Shown here piece after piece: positions 10,743-22,139 of a stretch of 64,000 bases of DNA (positions within the stretch are counted from its first letter, which is position 1; every line of letters begins with the position of its first letter). The position numbers and the translations under genes are program-made. The notes under the pieces were generated by a model that was not told the origin of the DNA, did not search any database, and saw only the letters and a program-made list of their open reading frames with translations. The stretch comes from Phragmites australis (lineage: Eukaryota; Streptophyta; Magnoliopsida; Poales; Poaceae), in assembly GCF_958298935.1 (NCBI RefSeq), contig NC_084943.1, positions 13,819,001 to 13,883,000 on the forward strand. The letters are read 5' to 3'.

Positions 10743-12157
10743 CATAACACCCTGATTTTCAAATTTCTCAATTTCTTACAATTTTCCTAGAATTAATTAA
10801 GGTTCAAACAAATAGAATAGGATAAAACCTATTTTCTAAAACCAAATCCAATTTTGACTTAGGATATATTTTGTTTGAATGCATTCATGCTGGAGTTAGA
10901 TATTTAGAGTTTTTATTTGACTTTGTTTGTTTGATGTTTGCTTTAGAATAGGAATAGAAATAGCTTGGAATAGAAATAGGAAAGGAAATAGAAATCCTAA
11001 AAAGAGCCTTTCCTCTAACTCGGCCCAGCCTTTTCCATCTTCTACCCCGGCCCACTCACCTCTCACCCAGTGCACACGCACATCTTCTTCGACTTGGACG
11101 GTGCCTTCGTCACCGAGTCTGAGTGGGACTCGAGACTGCCGCGGCCTCTAGAGTCCAGGACTACCCTGAGAGCCCCGAGCCCGCCCACATATACCCCGCC
11201 CCCTCCTCGTTCAATCTCCAACCCAAACCCGCTGAGATCTCGAGCCCTTCTCACCGAGTTTGAGCACTCACCACCATTGCCGTTGCCCATCGTCTAGCCC
11301 CGCCATCGAGCCGTTCCCGTGCCGTCTTGCCTCCGTCGAGCCTTCTCCGAGCCTTGCTAAAGCCAGTTGAAGCTCGAGCCACCCTCACCTTGCCACCACA
11401 GTCGCCGGAGCCACCTCCCATCATGCCCCCGAGCTCCTTCGCCATCTACGCCATCGTCGAGCCCCTTCCGGCGTCGCTCCTCCCTCGGTGATCCCTAAAA
11501 CTGACTCCCCGTGAGCATCTTCATCTGTGTCGCTGCTCGCAGTCGCCACCGGCGAGCCGGAACCCAATTTCGACGGGTTTTCGGTGAGTTCGCCGCTGCC
11601 TTCCCCTCAGCACCACCATGCTCCCTATCTCCGGTCACCCGCTTCACCTTGAGCCATTAGATCTATTACATGCAACCACGATTAGAACCATGCATACCCC
11701 TTCACCGGCTAGTAGAAAGTTGTCACATGGCACACATAATGCCAATCAGCCTGTTGTGCCATGTCAGCCGCCACATCAGCTACCACCTCACTCTGTTTGC
11801 TTACGTGTTAGCCCAGTCAGTAGCTAACGCGGTAAATAAGGTTTTCCAATGTAAAAAAAATTCCAAATAATCCTGATAATTGGTAATTTTGCAGAAAATC
11901 CCTAGTTTAGTAAAACCATCATAACTTTTTCATCGTTGCTCCATTTTAAGCGATTCTTGCACCATTAGATTCATTTTTTTAGAGGTCTATCATTCTACTC
12001 CAATTTTATCTTGTTGTTATTTTTTTTGTGATCCGTTATTAATGTGTTTTGTTTGTGTGCCTTGCTAGTAATTATGCGATTAGATGTCAACGCCCTGGAT
12101 CATCTTGAGGAGCATGAAGGTCAAGAGCTAGAGTTCACTCAGCAACAACAAGGAGAA
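10743..12157 (+). repeat. Chromovirus LTR, left part, cut by element A
   Basis: It opens with CATAACACCCTG, a decayed form of the TGTAACACCC start seen in C (39931). It carries a C-rich centre (11000-11600) and the LTR block around 11885-12010, with GCAGAAAATCCCTAG and a CATAACTTTTTCAT stretch that parallels 41430-41490 in C. It stops where element A starts at 12158. Its expected continuation beyond 22973 is not clearly visible. No gene is supported in it. Confidence 0.65.
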
Positions 12158-12876
12158 TGTTGGGGAAATAGACCAGCCTGCAGATAATGGTTAAAGATCG
12201 CTATCAAAGGTGCCTCCAGAGTCTTTGGTCTCCGGACTCTCAGTAGGAGGCCTAACCTCTGGAGGCTGTGGACCCCTTCGGGCCCACCCCTTTGGTGCCT
12301 ATACGGCCTTCTCGAAGCTCGAAGATTCAATAGGTCTCCGGAGATAATATTTGGGAAAAAAGGATACAACCTGCAATTAACCTGAAATGAAGTGACAGGC
12401 AATTAATGCCGGTGCAAGTGGTGCTTATCCTGATACTCCAGTGTAATGGAGGTCATCCTGACACCCTTGGCAATGCGGCGCCAGGGCACAATTGGCGACC
12501 AGCTCACCCCTAGGGTTGATTGTACCACAATAGTTGCTATGGTTGATATTTATCTTTTATCTTCTATGTAGGGTTAACAATAGTTATCCTAAATAAGGTC
12601 ATGTAATTCAGCCAAGTCCTAGATATTTGTACATGATGATAACTTATACACCAAGCTACATATAACCCTATAAATGGGGGGACATGGTCATCTAGGGGGA
12701 GAGGATAGATACACACAAACACAAAGACACATAGTGATACTCCCCCTAGACCAATCTTTTCAACTATCAATACATTTTCGGTGTCCATTCCTATCAAACT
12801 TCGTCTCCAAGGTTGAGTCTCCTTTGAAGTAACTCTCACCATACTTGTTAGCGCAAGATGATCTCTTGCGCTAATA
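12158..12876 (+). repeat. 5' LTR of element A
   Basis: It starts TGTTGGGGAAA and ends CGCTAATA (decayed CAACA), 719 bp. The reverse complements of the J LTRs (41926-42691, 44936-45822) and the B LTR (22140-22973) align along its length, for example AGACCAGCCTG near the start and AAGATGATCTCTTGC near the end. A TATAAATG box lies at 12669-12676, giving the plus orientation. Frames inside it (12139-12402, 12564-12899) are LTR sequence. Confidence 0.85.
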
Positions 12877-12896
12877 GCGCGCCATCCGTGGGTACT
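12877..12896 (+). other. PBS of element A
   Basis: GCGCGCCATCCGTGGGTAC follows the LTR directly and resembles the TGGCGCC...CCGTGGGG primer binding sites of Tat-lineage elements. B (GGCACTGTCCGTGGGGAT) and J (GCGAGTCATTCGTGGGGTC) have the same layout. Confidence 0.7.
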
Positions 12897-12989
12897 CAAA
12901 TACAGAAGTCATAAGAGAGGATAGGGCACCACCAAAAAAACCACCAAAGCGCTAGCCCAGCAGCCATATCCACCGTTGCAACCATGCAA

Positions 12990-13890
12990 CCACATGCATG
13001 GCTGCCACATCCAGGCACACAGTGTGTACCTGCCAGCCCCGCAGCCATGTGGGACGGCGTTCCTTTGACCTCTACCAACATAGAACCTTGGGTTGGTATG
13101 GAGGCTCAAGACGGTGCAGAGGCCTTCTAGCATTTGCTTTGCAAAGACCTCACCACACCAGGAGAGGTTACGGTCGAGGCCGTAGCCAAGCAGGCCGCCT
13201 TCCAGTGGTTCTGGCCGGTTAAACCCAAGGTTATTCCTGCCTGGGCTTGGTCCCAAAGTATCTCTTTCGACAGCACCCGGGATACCCCGAGCGAGCCAAC
13301 ATCTTCGTAGGGTCTGTTTGTGTAGCGTCCTCCTTGGCTCTCTCAGGCAAAAGAGGGTTCCAAGGAGGCGTAGGGGTCCAGAGTGTGTAGACCCCGCCAG
13401 TGCCCCCGACATAGCCCTCGCGACACCAACCGCGCGTAGGGAACTCCAAGTCCACCCCTCCATGGAGGCATAGTCGGAGCCACTCTAGCTTTGGGAGCCA
13501 GTTCACCGGACAACCTCTTGGTCTCCCCAAGGGAAAATAAACCCTAGGGAAACCACGGGATCCAGGACACGCAGCCCTCGACAACGACCTCTACGACAAC
13601 CGCAAGCTCTGGTACCCCCGGAGGCATACGGGTGCATCTTGCATGGGCTGGGGCGCGACCACAATACCCACGACCGCTGAACCCTCAAGATCTTCTGGGA
13701 AGAATACCTCAGAAGACAAGCAGGATACGTGGCCACAGAGGGAGCCGGCGAAGGACATCACAAGGGTCGTAAGCCTGAGGCAAGCTCCCGAGAAAATCTG
13801 TGGCCCTCCGACCCTACTGTGTCGCCACCAACTCCGCCACCAATGGTACAATATCCCAGCGACAAAGACTGAGTTAGAGAACACCGTCGC
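12990..13890 (+). pseudogene. Degenerate sense ORF of the A/B/J family
   Basis: Plus-strand frames read FAKTSPHQERL, GLGPKVSPSTAPGIPRASQHLRR and, further on, GYVATEGAGEGHHKG, with stops between. The B copy (21882-21200, minus) and J copy (44700-44440, minus) carry the same peptides (KTSLHQKRPQPSRQP, KVSPSTAPVTPQARQHLRR), so this is a shared coding region next to the PBS. It is in the place of gag but shows no gag core or zinc knuckle. The function is unknown. Confidence 0.55.
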
Positions 13891-14230
13891 CAGGCTCCGA
13901 ACATAGTGCGTCCAAAGCTAGGCAGCGGCTAAGGGCCGAAGGGGTCGAAAAGCGCCTCTCTTGACCTAGCCTTCGTCTTCGTCTCCGACACACTATCGCC
14001 AGGCTCCGGATGGATTTAGCAGGCTCTGGAAGGAGTGCCTCCGGATCTAGGCAGCGGCTAAGGGCCGAGAGGGTCACAGAGCGCCTCTCCAGGCCTAGCC
14101 TTCGGCTTTGCCTCTAACACACCGTCGCTAGGCTCCGGACGGATTGCCTCCGGAGCTGGCAGCGGCTAAGGGCCAAGGGCGTCGAGGACCACCTCTCTTG
14201 GCTTAGCCATAGGCTTCGGGGCCTCCAAAC
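13890..14230 (+). repeat. Tandem array of 108-130 bp units in A
   Basis: The motif GCAGCGGCTAAGGGCC recurs at about 13921, 14051 and 14159, each followed by a GCCTAGCCTTCG-like segment and CACACCGTCGC. The same unit in reverse orientation forms arrays in B at 18590-19135 and 20960-21150, and a lone degenerate unit lies at about 17650-17790. Confidence 0.8.
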
Positions 14231-14789
14231 CTCACGATAGAGGCCTTATTCTGGCAAAGGTACGCACACGATCACCGGTCAATAGTTTACCTAGTTGGTC
14301 TATCTTCCATATAGTAAGATCAAAACATGTTGGAAGTATCCAACATTGCTGTTAGAGGTTTTTGCAACAGATAGCCACTAGGTAGAAATAGTAAACTTAG
14401 ATTATATCCCTATTTAGCAGTAAGCAGTAGAACTTAAGTTATGTCTTAGTTTGGCATGAGCTATGAATAGTCATCTGACCTAGCTGTGCCTTATACTACA
14501 ATTAGCTGCTTATTGATAATAGTGAGGCCCACACACTTACAGCACAACATGCCTAGGTCACCTGGAAGTAGATTATGCCTAGGTTTCCTGGAAGGTATTG
14601 CATAGCTTTGGTCGCATAAATGCCACACACCGAGGCACACCCTCAGCAGCGGAGTTGCGGTGCACCGGGGGAGTATCCTCATTGTACGACATGCCTACAC
14701 ACCACAAGCACAGCATGCCTAAGTTTCTTGGAAGGCATTGCGTAGCTTTGATAGTGTGTAGGGCCTTCCATATTAATACATGCCAAAGA

Positions 14790-15420
14790 GGGTGCAAAAC
14801 CTTTGCAAAAATGGAAATGTCTTGAAAACCTCCGCAAGATGGAGAGTCTTCCAAAAACTTCCACAAAAACGGAGATGTTTTGAAAACCCTCACAAAACGA
14901 GGATGTCTTCCAAAAACCTCCGCAAAAAAGGGGATGTCTTCCAAAAACCTCCGCAAAAAAGGAGATGTCTTGAAAACCTCTGTAAGACAGAATCTTCCAA
15001 AAAACTCCGCAAAAATGGAGATGTCTTCCAAAAACCTCCGTAAGATGGGGATGTCTTCCAAAAACCTCCACAAAAACAGAAATGTCTTGAAAACCTCCGT
15101 AAAACAGAGAGTCTTCTGAAACATCCCTAAACAGAGATATCTTCAAAAACCTCCGTAAAATGGAAACGACTCCCAAAACCTCCGTAAAATGGAGAGTCTT
15201 CGAAAACCTCCCTAAAACAGAGATGTCTTGAAAAACCTCAGTAAAACAAAAACGTCTCCCAAAACCTTCGTAAAATGGGGATGTCTTCCAAATCCTCCGC
15301 CAAACGGAGATCTTAAAAAAATTGCCATGAGGTTGAAACATCTTGGAAACCTCAGCGCAAGGGGATGTTTTGAAAAACTCCATCTACAAAGACGTTCTAA
15401 AAACCTATCTGATAAATCCT
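14790..15420 (+). repeat. About 31-bp tandem array in A
   Basis: The unit GATGTCTTCCAAAAACCTCC plus GCAAAAAAGG repeats about 17 times with a 31-32 bp period (for example starts at 14902, 14933 and 14964). It is the reverse complement of the 19440-20270 array in B. Long open frames on both strands here are by-products of the repeat and not genes. Confidence 0.9.
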
Positions 15421-16000
15421 CTAGCATCTTGAAGGCAGTGCCTCCATGGTAGAGAAGTAAATCCCTCCAGCAGTGCCTCCATGCTGGAGAAGTAAATCCC
15501 TCCAGCATCTTCAGGGTAGCGCCTTCGTGCTCAAGAAGTAAAACCCTCCAGCATCTTGAAGGTAGTGCCTCCGTACCGAAGAAGTATATCCCTTTGCCAT
15601 CTTTAAGATTTGGCTAACCTACGTGGCAGAGAGGCAAAGACCGCTCCTGCATCTTGAAGGTATTGCCTCCGTGCTAGACAGGCATATACCCTCTGCATAT
15701 TTAAGGTCTAACTAACCTACGTGGCGGGGAGGAAAAGACCGTTCTGGCATCTTGAAGGCATTGCCTCCGTGCCAGACACGTATAGACCCTTCGTCATCTT
15801 TAAGGCCTGGCTAACCTACGTCGTAGAGGGATAACCTCCCCGGCGTCTTGAAGTCCTAACCTCTATGCCAAAAAGGATTCAAAACAAAGCCATGATCCTT
15901 CGACATCTTGAAGATTAAAACTCTTTGTGCCAAAATCATCTGACCCCTCTGATATCTTGAAGGCATAGCCTCCGTACTACAGAGGCGTCATGCATCAAAA
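15400..16000 (+). repeat. Degenerate CATCTTGAAGG repeat in A
   Basis: Units built on CCTCCAGCATCTTGAAGG and TAGTGCCTCCGTGC recur about ten times at roughly 45-65 bp spacing. The order of arrays next to each other suggests stepwise local amplification inside the element. Confidence 0.75.
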
Positions 16001-16179
16001 TGTTAGTAAATGAGTTGCTTTACCCTGCTCGCACATAACGCAACTCAGTATCCCTCAGATCTCACACCCCGCGGCTGCTAATAGCCACAGAATGCAAAGG
16101 GGTTGGGATATGGGGCACACGTGAAGTGTTGATGCGATAAAATTATAACGCCAAAAAACAAAGTTAACACAATGCATGT

Positions 16180-17707
16180 TTATTCATAAAAGTTTGTATT
16201 CAGCTTGTCATTGTACGTTGAATCTATGCCTAGCAAACTTGCTAGCCTGTTGCGCCTCCTTGAAGTACTACGGGAAGTGGAGGGCACTTGGCCGCCATGC
16301 CTCCCAGAAGTACCGTGGGTCTGGAGGATTGAGCCCAGTAATGGCGTACAGAGGGTTGACAGAAATCCCCTCCACGCAAGACCTACTGCCAAAGATAGAG
16401 CTTGGAAAGACAAAGGTTCCACTGGGAAGGGATACGAGACGAAGGCCAAAAAATCCAGCTCTTCCTCCTCCTCCTCCTTCGGTGGGGACTTCGCAGCCTG
16501 TACCTCTTCCACCTTCACTCCAATCAAAATAGGCTAGAGGATTTTCGAAGACACCCTTCCGTCAGAATCCCTAGGGAGGACAAAACATTGAAGGAAGCGT
16601 GGGCCGGCAAACTCTCGGGCTGTCCAGGCTATACACCAGTCGTCCTTTTCAACAAAATACACATCTGGAGCAGACATAGGGGGGTCCTCCAGCTCGACCT
16701 TGACCAAGACATTGATTGCCACCTACGGATCCATAAACCCTTTGGAATTGCTATGCATGACGAAGCCACTCCACCGCCGGACAAACGGAGTAGCCCTAGA
16801 CGCTCCGGACGCACTTGATCCCTCCGTAGAGGCACCGTCCTGGGCACGAGCGAGGTCCCCTCTAGCCTCGGGTTGCCACACCTATATACACAGATCGGAC
16901 TCCAATTAGCCTCAAGGCACGAGCATTCCAGAATAACACCGGCAAAACCACAAGGAGACAAACATGGCTCTATTTGGCAAGCAAAAGTCCAAATACATAA
17001 AGCATAAGAGGGTAGTCAACATACTAAGACTCTGATCCCCTTCAGAAAGAAAAGCAAAAACAATAGCCTGCGTAGAGCTACACCTCTGAAGCCAGTTTTT
17101 GCAGAGCATCCACGCGCGAAGACTACTCCTGCGGAGTAACGACTTGAAGCAAAGAACCTCCACAGGGTAGCGGTGCACCTACAGGCTCCTGATGAAGGAC
17201 CTGACCTCCTGATGAAGAACTTGAGCAAGGACCCTCCGTGGTGCGTGGAGTCACTTGACCTGCCATGTAGTGTAGTGTCGCGTTACAGCCACGCCTCGCC
17301 CTCAAATTCTAGCAAAAGTTCTCCAGAGTCATGCAAATCTCCACGAGAGGTGCCTTTGGCCGGAAGCCCTCAATCACAGAGTTTGGCACCTACTCCTCCA
17401 ATGCTTCGAATGGGCCAACCCCCGCTTGGTATAGTAGGGTCAGCTAGAGTGCCGCGGGCACGCATGCGCTGGACCTCGCATAGGTCTCCGCAGTTTTGAC
17501 CATCACCTTCGCAGTAGATCGAAGCCAGAAGAGTGGCATAATTGACGTCTCCGAGTCGGTGGATAGTGGTGGACACCTAGCCCCACGCCAGCTCATAGCA
17601 TCGAAGGTGATCCGGGCAACCTCCAACGCACGTGCAGCTAACTGCTGGCACTCCGAACGTAGTACCTGGAGGAGTGCCTCCAGAGTCAGGTAGCGGCTAA
17701 AGGTCAA
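16180..17707 (-). pseudogene. Probable antisense-gene remnant (3' half) of element A
   Basis: On the strand opposite to A, broken frames include 17707-17444 (LEALLQVLRSECQQLAARAL and DAMSWRGA.CPPL), 16722-16534 (VELEDPPMSAPDVYFVEKDD) and an acidic stretch at 16480-16450. The layout of a helical segment, then a Trp/Pro segment, then acidic C-terminal pieces resembles exons 3-5 of the antisense gene of F, but I see no clear sequence match. Element J has kept what looks like the 5' end of the same gene (43478-43942). Splice sites were not resolved. Confidence 0.4.
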
Positions 17708-17904
17708 GGGGGTCGCGGACCTCCCTTTGGTCCTAGCATTGGCCTCACCCTCGACACACCACCACTAGGCTCTAAACGAAGTGCCTCTGGAGCCGGGAAT
17801 GATGAGGTCACCATTACTTCGCCTGGCTCTTCTTGGTTACCCCTGGATGTCCACTACTACTAGATTCTTAAGGCCACCTCTCCCTAGGAAGGAATGAAGT
17901 TAGT

Positions 17905-18352
17905 ATGTCTAGCCACAACGACGAGATTCAGACCCTTCGTATCGCATCAGCACCTACCTCAGTCGAATTCAGGCTAAGACCTATAGAGGTCTCGGTACTT
18001 CAGTCATCAAAACCAAGCATCGCCTACAAAAGGGTTGGAGAGGCATGGTACAAAGGCCTGAAGGCACATAGACATGCGGTCACCTGTTCAGAGGATCCCC
18101 TTACATTTCGGCCCAAGAAGGAATACAATCATCTCCAAAGCCTCAAGTTATATTATTAGCAACTTGTGCATCCAGAGGGCGCGTACAAAGAAGCAATAGT
18201 ACAAAGGTTGCTACTGAGGAGACAAACCCTGAAAGAGCAAACCAGGTGCAGAAAGAGTTCAAGGTGGCAAAAGACAATTATGGCCCGCAACGAAGCCATA
18301 GTTGATTGTGAGACAGGAATGTCCCGCGACTTCACCAAGAACTCCCCACGGC
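17905..18352 (+). other. Block of A shared with element J
   Basis: Plus-strand frames carry HAVTCSEDPLTFRPKK, then EAIVQRLLLRRQTLKEQT and a Lys/Arg-rich stretch. The minus strand of J (44365-43900) has HAVTYSEDPLTFRPKR and EAIVQRLLQRRQTLKEQT. The sense of real coding is uncertain because a gene antisense to the element may cross this block. Similarity ends at about 18352 with GACTTCACCA.AA.CTCCCC. Confidence 0.6.
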
Positions 18353-18589
18353 CAGATATTTTGTATACACTGGATAGTTTGGTGATCAATGCCATTTCAT
18401 CACCGGACTATCCGGTGCTTATAGTTCGCTTTCGGTGAGAACACATGATTTCCGAAAAAATAGTCCGATGTGGGCCTCATTGAATGCCGGACTATCCGGT
18501 TCTTATAGTTCAAATTTGTGCTGTAAAACATGCTCTCTGTATAAAATAGTCTGGTGAATGATCCAGTGGGAACGCCGGACTATCCACCC
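18353..18589. repeat. Inter-element spacer with CCGGACTATCCGG palindromic repeats
   Basis: Between the broken ends of A and B lie near-palindromes CCGGACTATCCGG at about 18402 and 18493, and a third half-copy (CCGGACTATCC) at about 18574. The TTATAGTTC motif follows the first two. The short stretch has no coding signal and is not part of J. Confidence 0.75.
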
Positions 18590-19135
18590 GGCTCCGGAGG
18601 TAATCCGCCCAGAGCCTAGCGATGGCGTCTCGGAGGCGAAGCCGAAGGCCAGACGGGAGAGGTGGTCCTCGACTCCCTCGGCCCTTAGCCACTGCCTGGC
18701 TCCGTAGGTAATCCGCCCGGAGCCTGGCAATGTCGTGTCGGAGGTGAAGACGAAGGCCCGACGGGATAGGCGATCCTCGACCCCCTCGGCCCTTAGCTGC
18801 TGCCTGGCTTTGGAGGTAATCTGCCCAAATCCTGGCGATGGCGTGTCGGAGGCGAAGCCGAAGGCCAGACGGGAGAGGTGGTCCTTAACCTCTCGGCCCT
18901 TAGCCGCTACCCGTCTCCGGAGGTAATCCGTCCGAAGCCTGGCAACGGCGTGTCGAAGGCGAAGCCGAAGGCTAGGTGGGAGAGATGGTCCTCGACCCCC
19001 TCGGCCCTTAGCTGCTGCCTGGCTCCGGAGGTAATCCTCTCGAAGCCTGGCAATGGCGTGTCGGAGGCGAAGTCGAAGGCCAAACGGGAGAGCTGGTCCT
19101 CGACTCCCTCGGCCCTTAACCGTTGCCCGGCTCCT
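18590..19135 (-). repeat. 108-bp tandem array in B, five units
   Basis: The motif GGCCCTTAGCC.CTGCC recurs at about 18679, 18789, 18894, 19004 and 19110, a spacing of 105-110 bp. Each unit has GGCGTGTCGGAGGCGAAG and CGAAGGCCAGACGGGAGAG segments. The open frame 19159-18503 on the minus strand is the repeat translated and not an independent gene. Confidence 0.9.
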
Positions 19136-19439
19136 GCAATCAACAGTTTGGGATTCCATACTAATTCTCGTGCCATGCAGAGTGGGCTTTTACTTAATGT
19201 TAGCATGATCTTCATAAACGACGTATGAATCGTGTCTTTAGATGAGACTGCAGGGTAATGACTTTACCTGTTACCATATGTGTTTGAGTCATGCAGGACA
19301 TACCTCTTCCTACGGGAGGGGATTTATACCCCTTTGGTGTGTTGGATGTGCCTGTCGGGGGCTAGTGGGCTTCGCACCCCTTAGGTATAGAGGCGCTTTC
19401 GTCCAGGATGCCGGGGGATTTTGTCCGATAGGTTTTTTA

Positions 19440-20270
19440 GAACCTCTTCGTCTGGCGAAGATTTTTGGAAGATATTCCCGCTTGTGGCGGTTTTCGGTAG
19501 TCTCTCCATCTTGCGGAGGTTTTTGCAAGGCTCTCCGTTCTGCGGAGGTTTTGTAAGACTCTCCGTCTTGTGGAGGTTTGGGGAGTCTCTCCTTTTTGGT
19601 GGAGGTTTTGCAAGAATCTCCGTCCTGCGAAGGTTTGGTAAGACTCTCCGTCTTGCAGAGGTTTTGGGAGTCTCTCCATTTTGGCGGAGGTTTTGCAAGA
19701 CTCTCCGTTGTTGGCAGAGGTTTTTGTAAGACGCTCTGCCTTGTGGAGGTTTTCGGAAGTCTCTCCGTCTTGCAGAGCTTTTGCAAGACTCTTCGTTGTT
19801 GGTGGAGGTTTTTGTAAGACACTCCGTCTCGCTGAGGTTTTTGGAAGTCTCTTCGTCTTGCGGAGGTTTTGAGAATCTCTCCATTTTAGCGGAGGTTTTT
19901 CAAGACTCTCTGCTGTTGGCGGAGGTTTTTTTTTAAGACGCTCCACCTAGCGGAGGTTTTCGGATGTCTCTCCGTTTTTGCCGGAGGCTTTGTAAGTTTC
20001 TCTGTCTTGCCGGAGCTTTCGCAGGGCTCTCCGTTTTTTCCGGAGGTTTTGTAGGACTCTCCATTTTTTGCTAGAGGTTTTTTAGGACTCTCCGTTTTTG
20101 ATGGAGGTTTTGTAGGTCTCTCCATTTTTGTCGGAGATTTGTAGGACTCTCCGTTTCTGTCGGAGGTTTTGTAGGACTCTCCATTTTTACCGGAGGTTTT
20201 GTGGAAGACTCTCCGTCTGGTAGAGGTTTTGGAAGATACTCCATTTTTTGTGGAGGTTTTGTATCCCCTT
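19440..20270 (-). repeat. About 31-34 bp tandem array in B
   Basis: About 25 imperfect units of GGAGGTTTTG.AAGACTCTCC lie in tandem. It is the reverse complement of A's 14790-15420 array and longer. Lys/Pro/Ser-rich frames on both strands are artefacts of the repeat. Confidence 0.9.
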
Positions 20271-21199
20271 CGACATGTATTAATGTTGAGTGCCCTACAA
20301 ACTATCAAGGCTACGCAATACCTTCTAGGAAACCTAGGCAATCTTACCTTCCAAGTGACCTAGGCATGCTACGCCCGCAACTTGTAGGCTTGTCATGCTC
20401 CTGAGGAAATGCCCTGGGTGCACCGCAACACTGTCCACCAAGGGTGTGTACCTTTGCAGTGACCTAGGCATACTGCGTTCGCGGTATATAAGCATGTTGT
20501 GCAACGAGGATTCCTTGTGACAGCATTCCTCAGAGCACCGCATCCTCACATCATCCCTTGATATGCGGCGTGCAGACTACTGAGGCTACGCAGTGCCTTC
20601 TAGGACACCATGGCATAATCTGCCCTCTGGGTGACCTAGGAATGCTGTGATGTTGCAGGTGTGTGGGCTCCTCTGCCTAGTAGGGCAAAGCCTACCCTTC
20701 AGGAAACCTTTTCAGGTGACTATAGGTTTAGGCAAGCAATGCTTACAGGTGTGTGGGCATGTCACGCCTCCCGAAAAAAATCCTTCGGGGGCGCTGCAAC
20801 TACATTACCAAGGAAGTCCCTTGATAACCAACATCTACACACTATTGACGCTATGCAACACCTTCAAGTAAACTATCTATAGGTAATAATGGGTGTACCT
20901 TTGCCAGAATAAGGCCTCTATTATGGGGCTTAAAGGCCTCGAAGCCTATTGCTAGGCTGGGAGTGGTGGTCCTCGACCCCCTGGGCCCTTAGCCGTTTCC
21001 CGGCTCCGGGGGTAACCCGTCCGGAGCCTGGTGACAGCGTGTTCGGAGGTGGAGCCAAAGGCTAGTCGAGAGAGGTGGTCCTTGACCCCCTTGGCCCTTA
21101 GCCGTTGCCCAGCTCCGGGGGTAATCCGTCCAAAGCCTCCTGACGGCATTCTCCGACTTAGTCCTTGTTGTTGGGATATTACACTGTTGGTAGCGGAGT
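20271..21199 (-). other. Non-coding inner region of B, with two 108-bp units
   Basis: The stretch parallels A's 14515-14780 in reverse (CCTAGG..ACCTGGAAGG-type motifs near GCATAGC). It also contains two further 108-bp units at about 20985 and 21090. I see no gene signal. Confidence 0.6.
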
Positions 21200-21882
21200 T
21201 GGTGGCGATGGGGCAGGCTTAGAGGGCCAGGGATTTGCCCAAGAGTTTTCCCTAGGCTTCCGACCCTTGTGCTATCCTTCACCGGTTCCCTCTGTGGCTA
21301 TGTATCCTGCTAGTCTTCCAAAGTACTCCTCCTAGAAGGTCGTGAGGGTTTGGCAGTCCTTGGTGTTGTAGCCGCGCCCTGGTCCGTGCAGGATATACCC
21401 GTATGCCTCCAAAGGTACCAGAGCTTGTGGTTGACGATTAGGTCGCTACATGTGGCCGCGTGGCCCAGAGCCCGTGGTTTCCCCAAGGCCTCCTTTCCTT
21501 TGGGGAGACCATCGAGGTCGTCTGGTGAACCGATTTTTGGAGTCGGAGTGGCTCTGACTACGCCTCCTTGGATGAGGTGGACTTGGGGTTCCCTATGCGT
21601 GGTTGGCATCACAAGGGCTATGTCAGAGGCACTGGCGGGTTCTGCGCACTTCGGAGCCCTGCGCCTCTTCGGAACCTTCTTTCGCCGGAGGGGCCCGAGG
21701 AGGACGCTGGGTGGATAGATTCTTCGAAGGTGTTGCCTCGCTTGGGGCGTCACAGGTGCTGTCGAAGGAGATACCTTGAAACCAAGTCTAGGCAAGAACA
21801 TTCTGGGGTTCGACCACCCAGAACCACTGGAAGGTTGCCTGCTTGGCTGCGGCCTCTTCTGGTGTAATGAGGTCTTCACCAT
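21200..21882 (-). pseudogene. Degenerate sense ORF of the A/B/J family (B copy)
   Basis: The minus frame opens with KTSLHQKRPQPSRQP and continues with KVSPSTAPVTPQARQHLRR, YPPSVLLGPLRRKKVPKRRR and later frames with stops. A (12990-13890) and J (44700-44440) have the same peptides. It is Pro/Arg/Ser-rich with no recognisable domain. It lies next to the PBS, in the position of gag. Function unknown. Confidence 0.55.
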
Positions 21883-22120
21883 GTAGAGGCTGGAAGGGCT
21901 CCATGCCGAGTGGAGTTTCTGTACCGACCCAAGGTTCTACGTTGGTCAAGACCAGAGGAACGCCGTCCCATATGGCAGTGGGGCTGGAGGGTATACATGA
22001 TGTGCACGGCTGAGACAACCACACATATGGTTGCATGGTTGCAACGGTGGATATGGCAGCTAGCATGTTGGTAGTTTTTCTGGTGGATTCCTACCTTTCT
22101 TAGCACTTTTGTATTTGAAA

Positions 22121-22139
22121 TCCCCACGGACAGTGCCAC
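22121..22139 (-). other. PBS of element B
   Basis: The minus strand reads GTGGCACTGTCCGTGGGGAT just after the LTR end, a Tat-type primer binding site with the CCGTGGGG core intact. Confidence 0.7.

Larger units (their letters stand above)
12158..18352 (+). mobile_element. Non-autonomous Tat-like LTR element A, lacking its 3' end
   Basis: The 5' LTR (12158-12876), a Tat-type PBS and a degenerate internal region are present. There is no recognisable gag-pol. The internal part contains a degenerate sense ORF, three tandem arrays (13890-16000), an antisense coding region (17707-16180) and a block (17905-18352) that is also found in J. Homology with J stops near 18352, and no 3' LTR exists before the oppositely oriented element B. 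J looks like a deletion derivative of the same family, lacking A's 13300-17900. Confidence 0.7.

Noticed and set aside
12909..13463. Minus-strand frame of 184 codons
   Set aside because: It overlaps the A/B/J sense ORF, whose peptides are conserved in three copies. This antisense frame is not.
14579..15383. Frames of 181 and 234 codons, Phe/Leu-rich, on the minus strand
   Set aside because: They are translations of the 31-bp tandem array. The repeat unit lacks stops in several frames, and the peptides are periodic.
18503..19159. Frame of 218 codons, Arg/Leu-rich, minus strand
   Set aside because: It translates five 108-bp repeat units. Its period equals the DNA repeat, and no homologous protein is expected.
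14790..20270. Possible CRISPR-like or satellite array
   Set aside because: The units are degenerate and contiguous without unique spacers, and they lie inside LTR elements of a plant genome.
19310..20341. Overlapping Lys/Pro/Ser-rich frames on the minus strand
   Set aside because: They are products of the 31-34 bp array of element B and have no domain.
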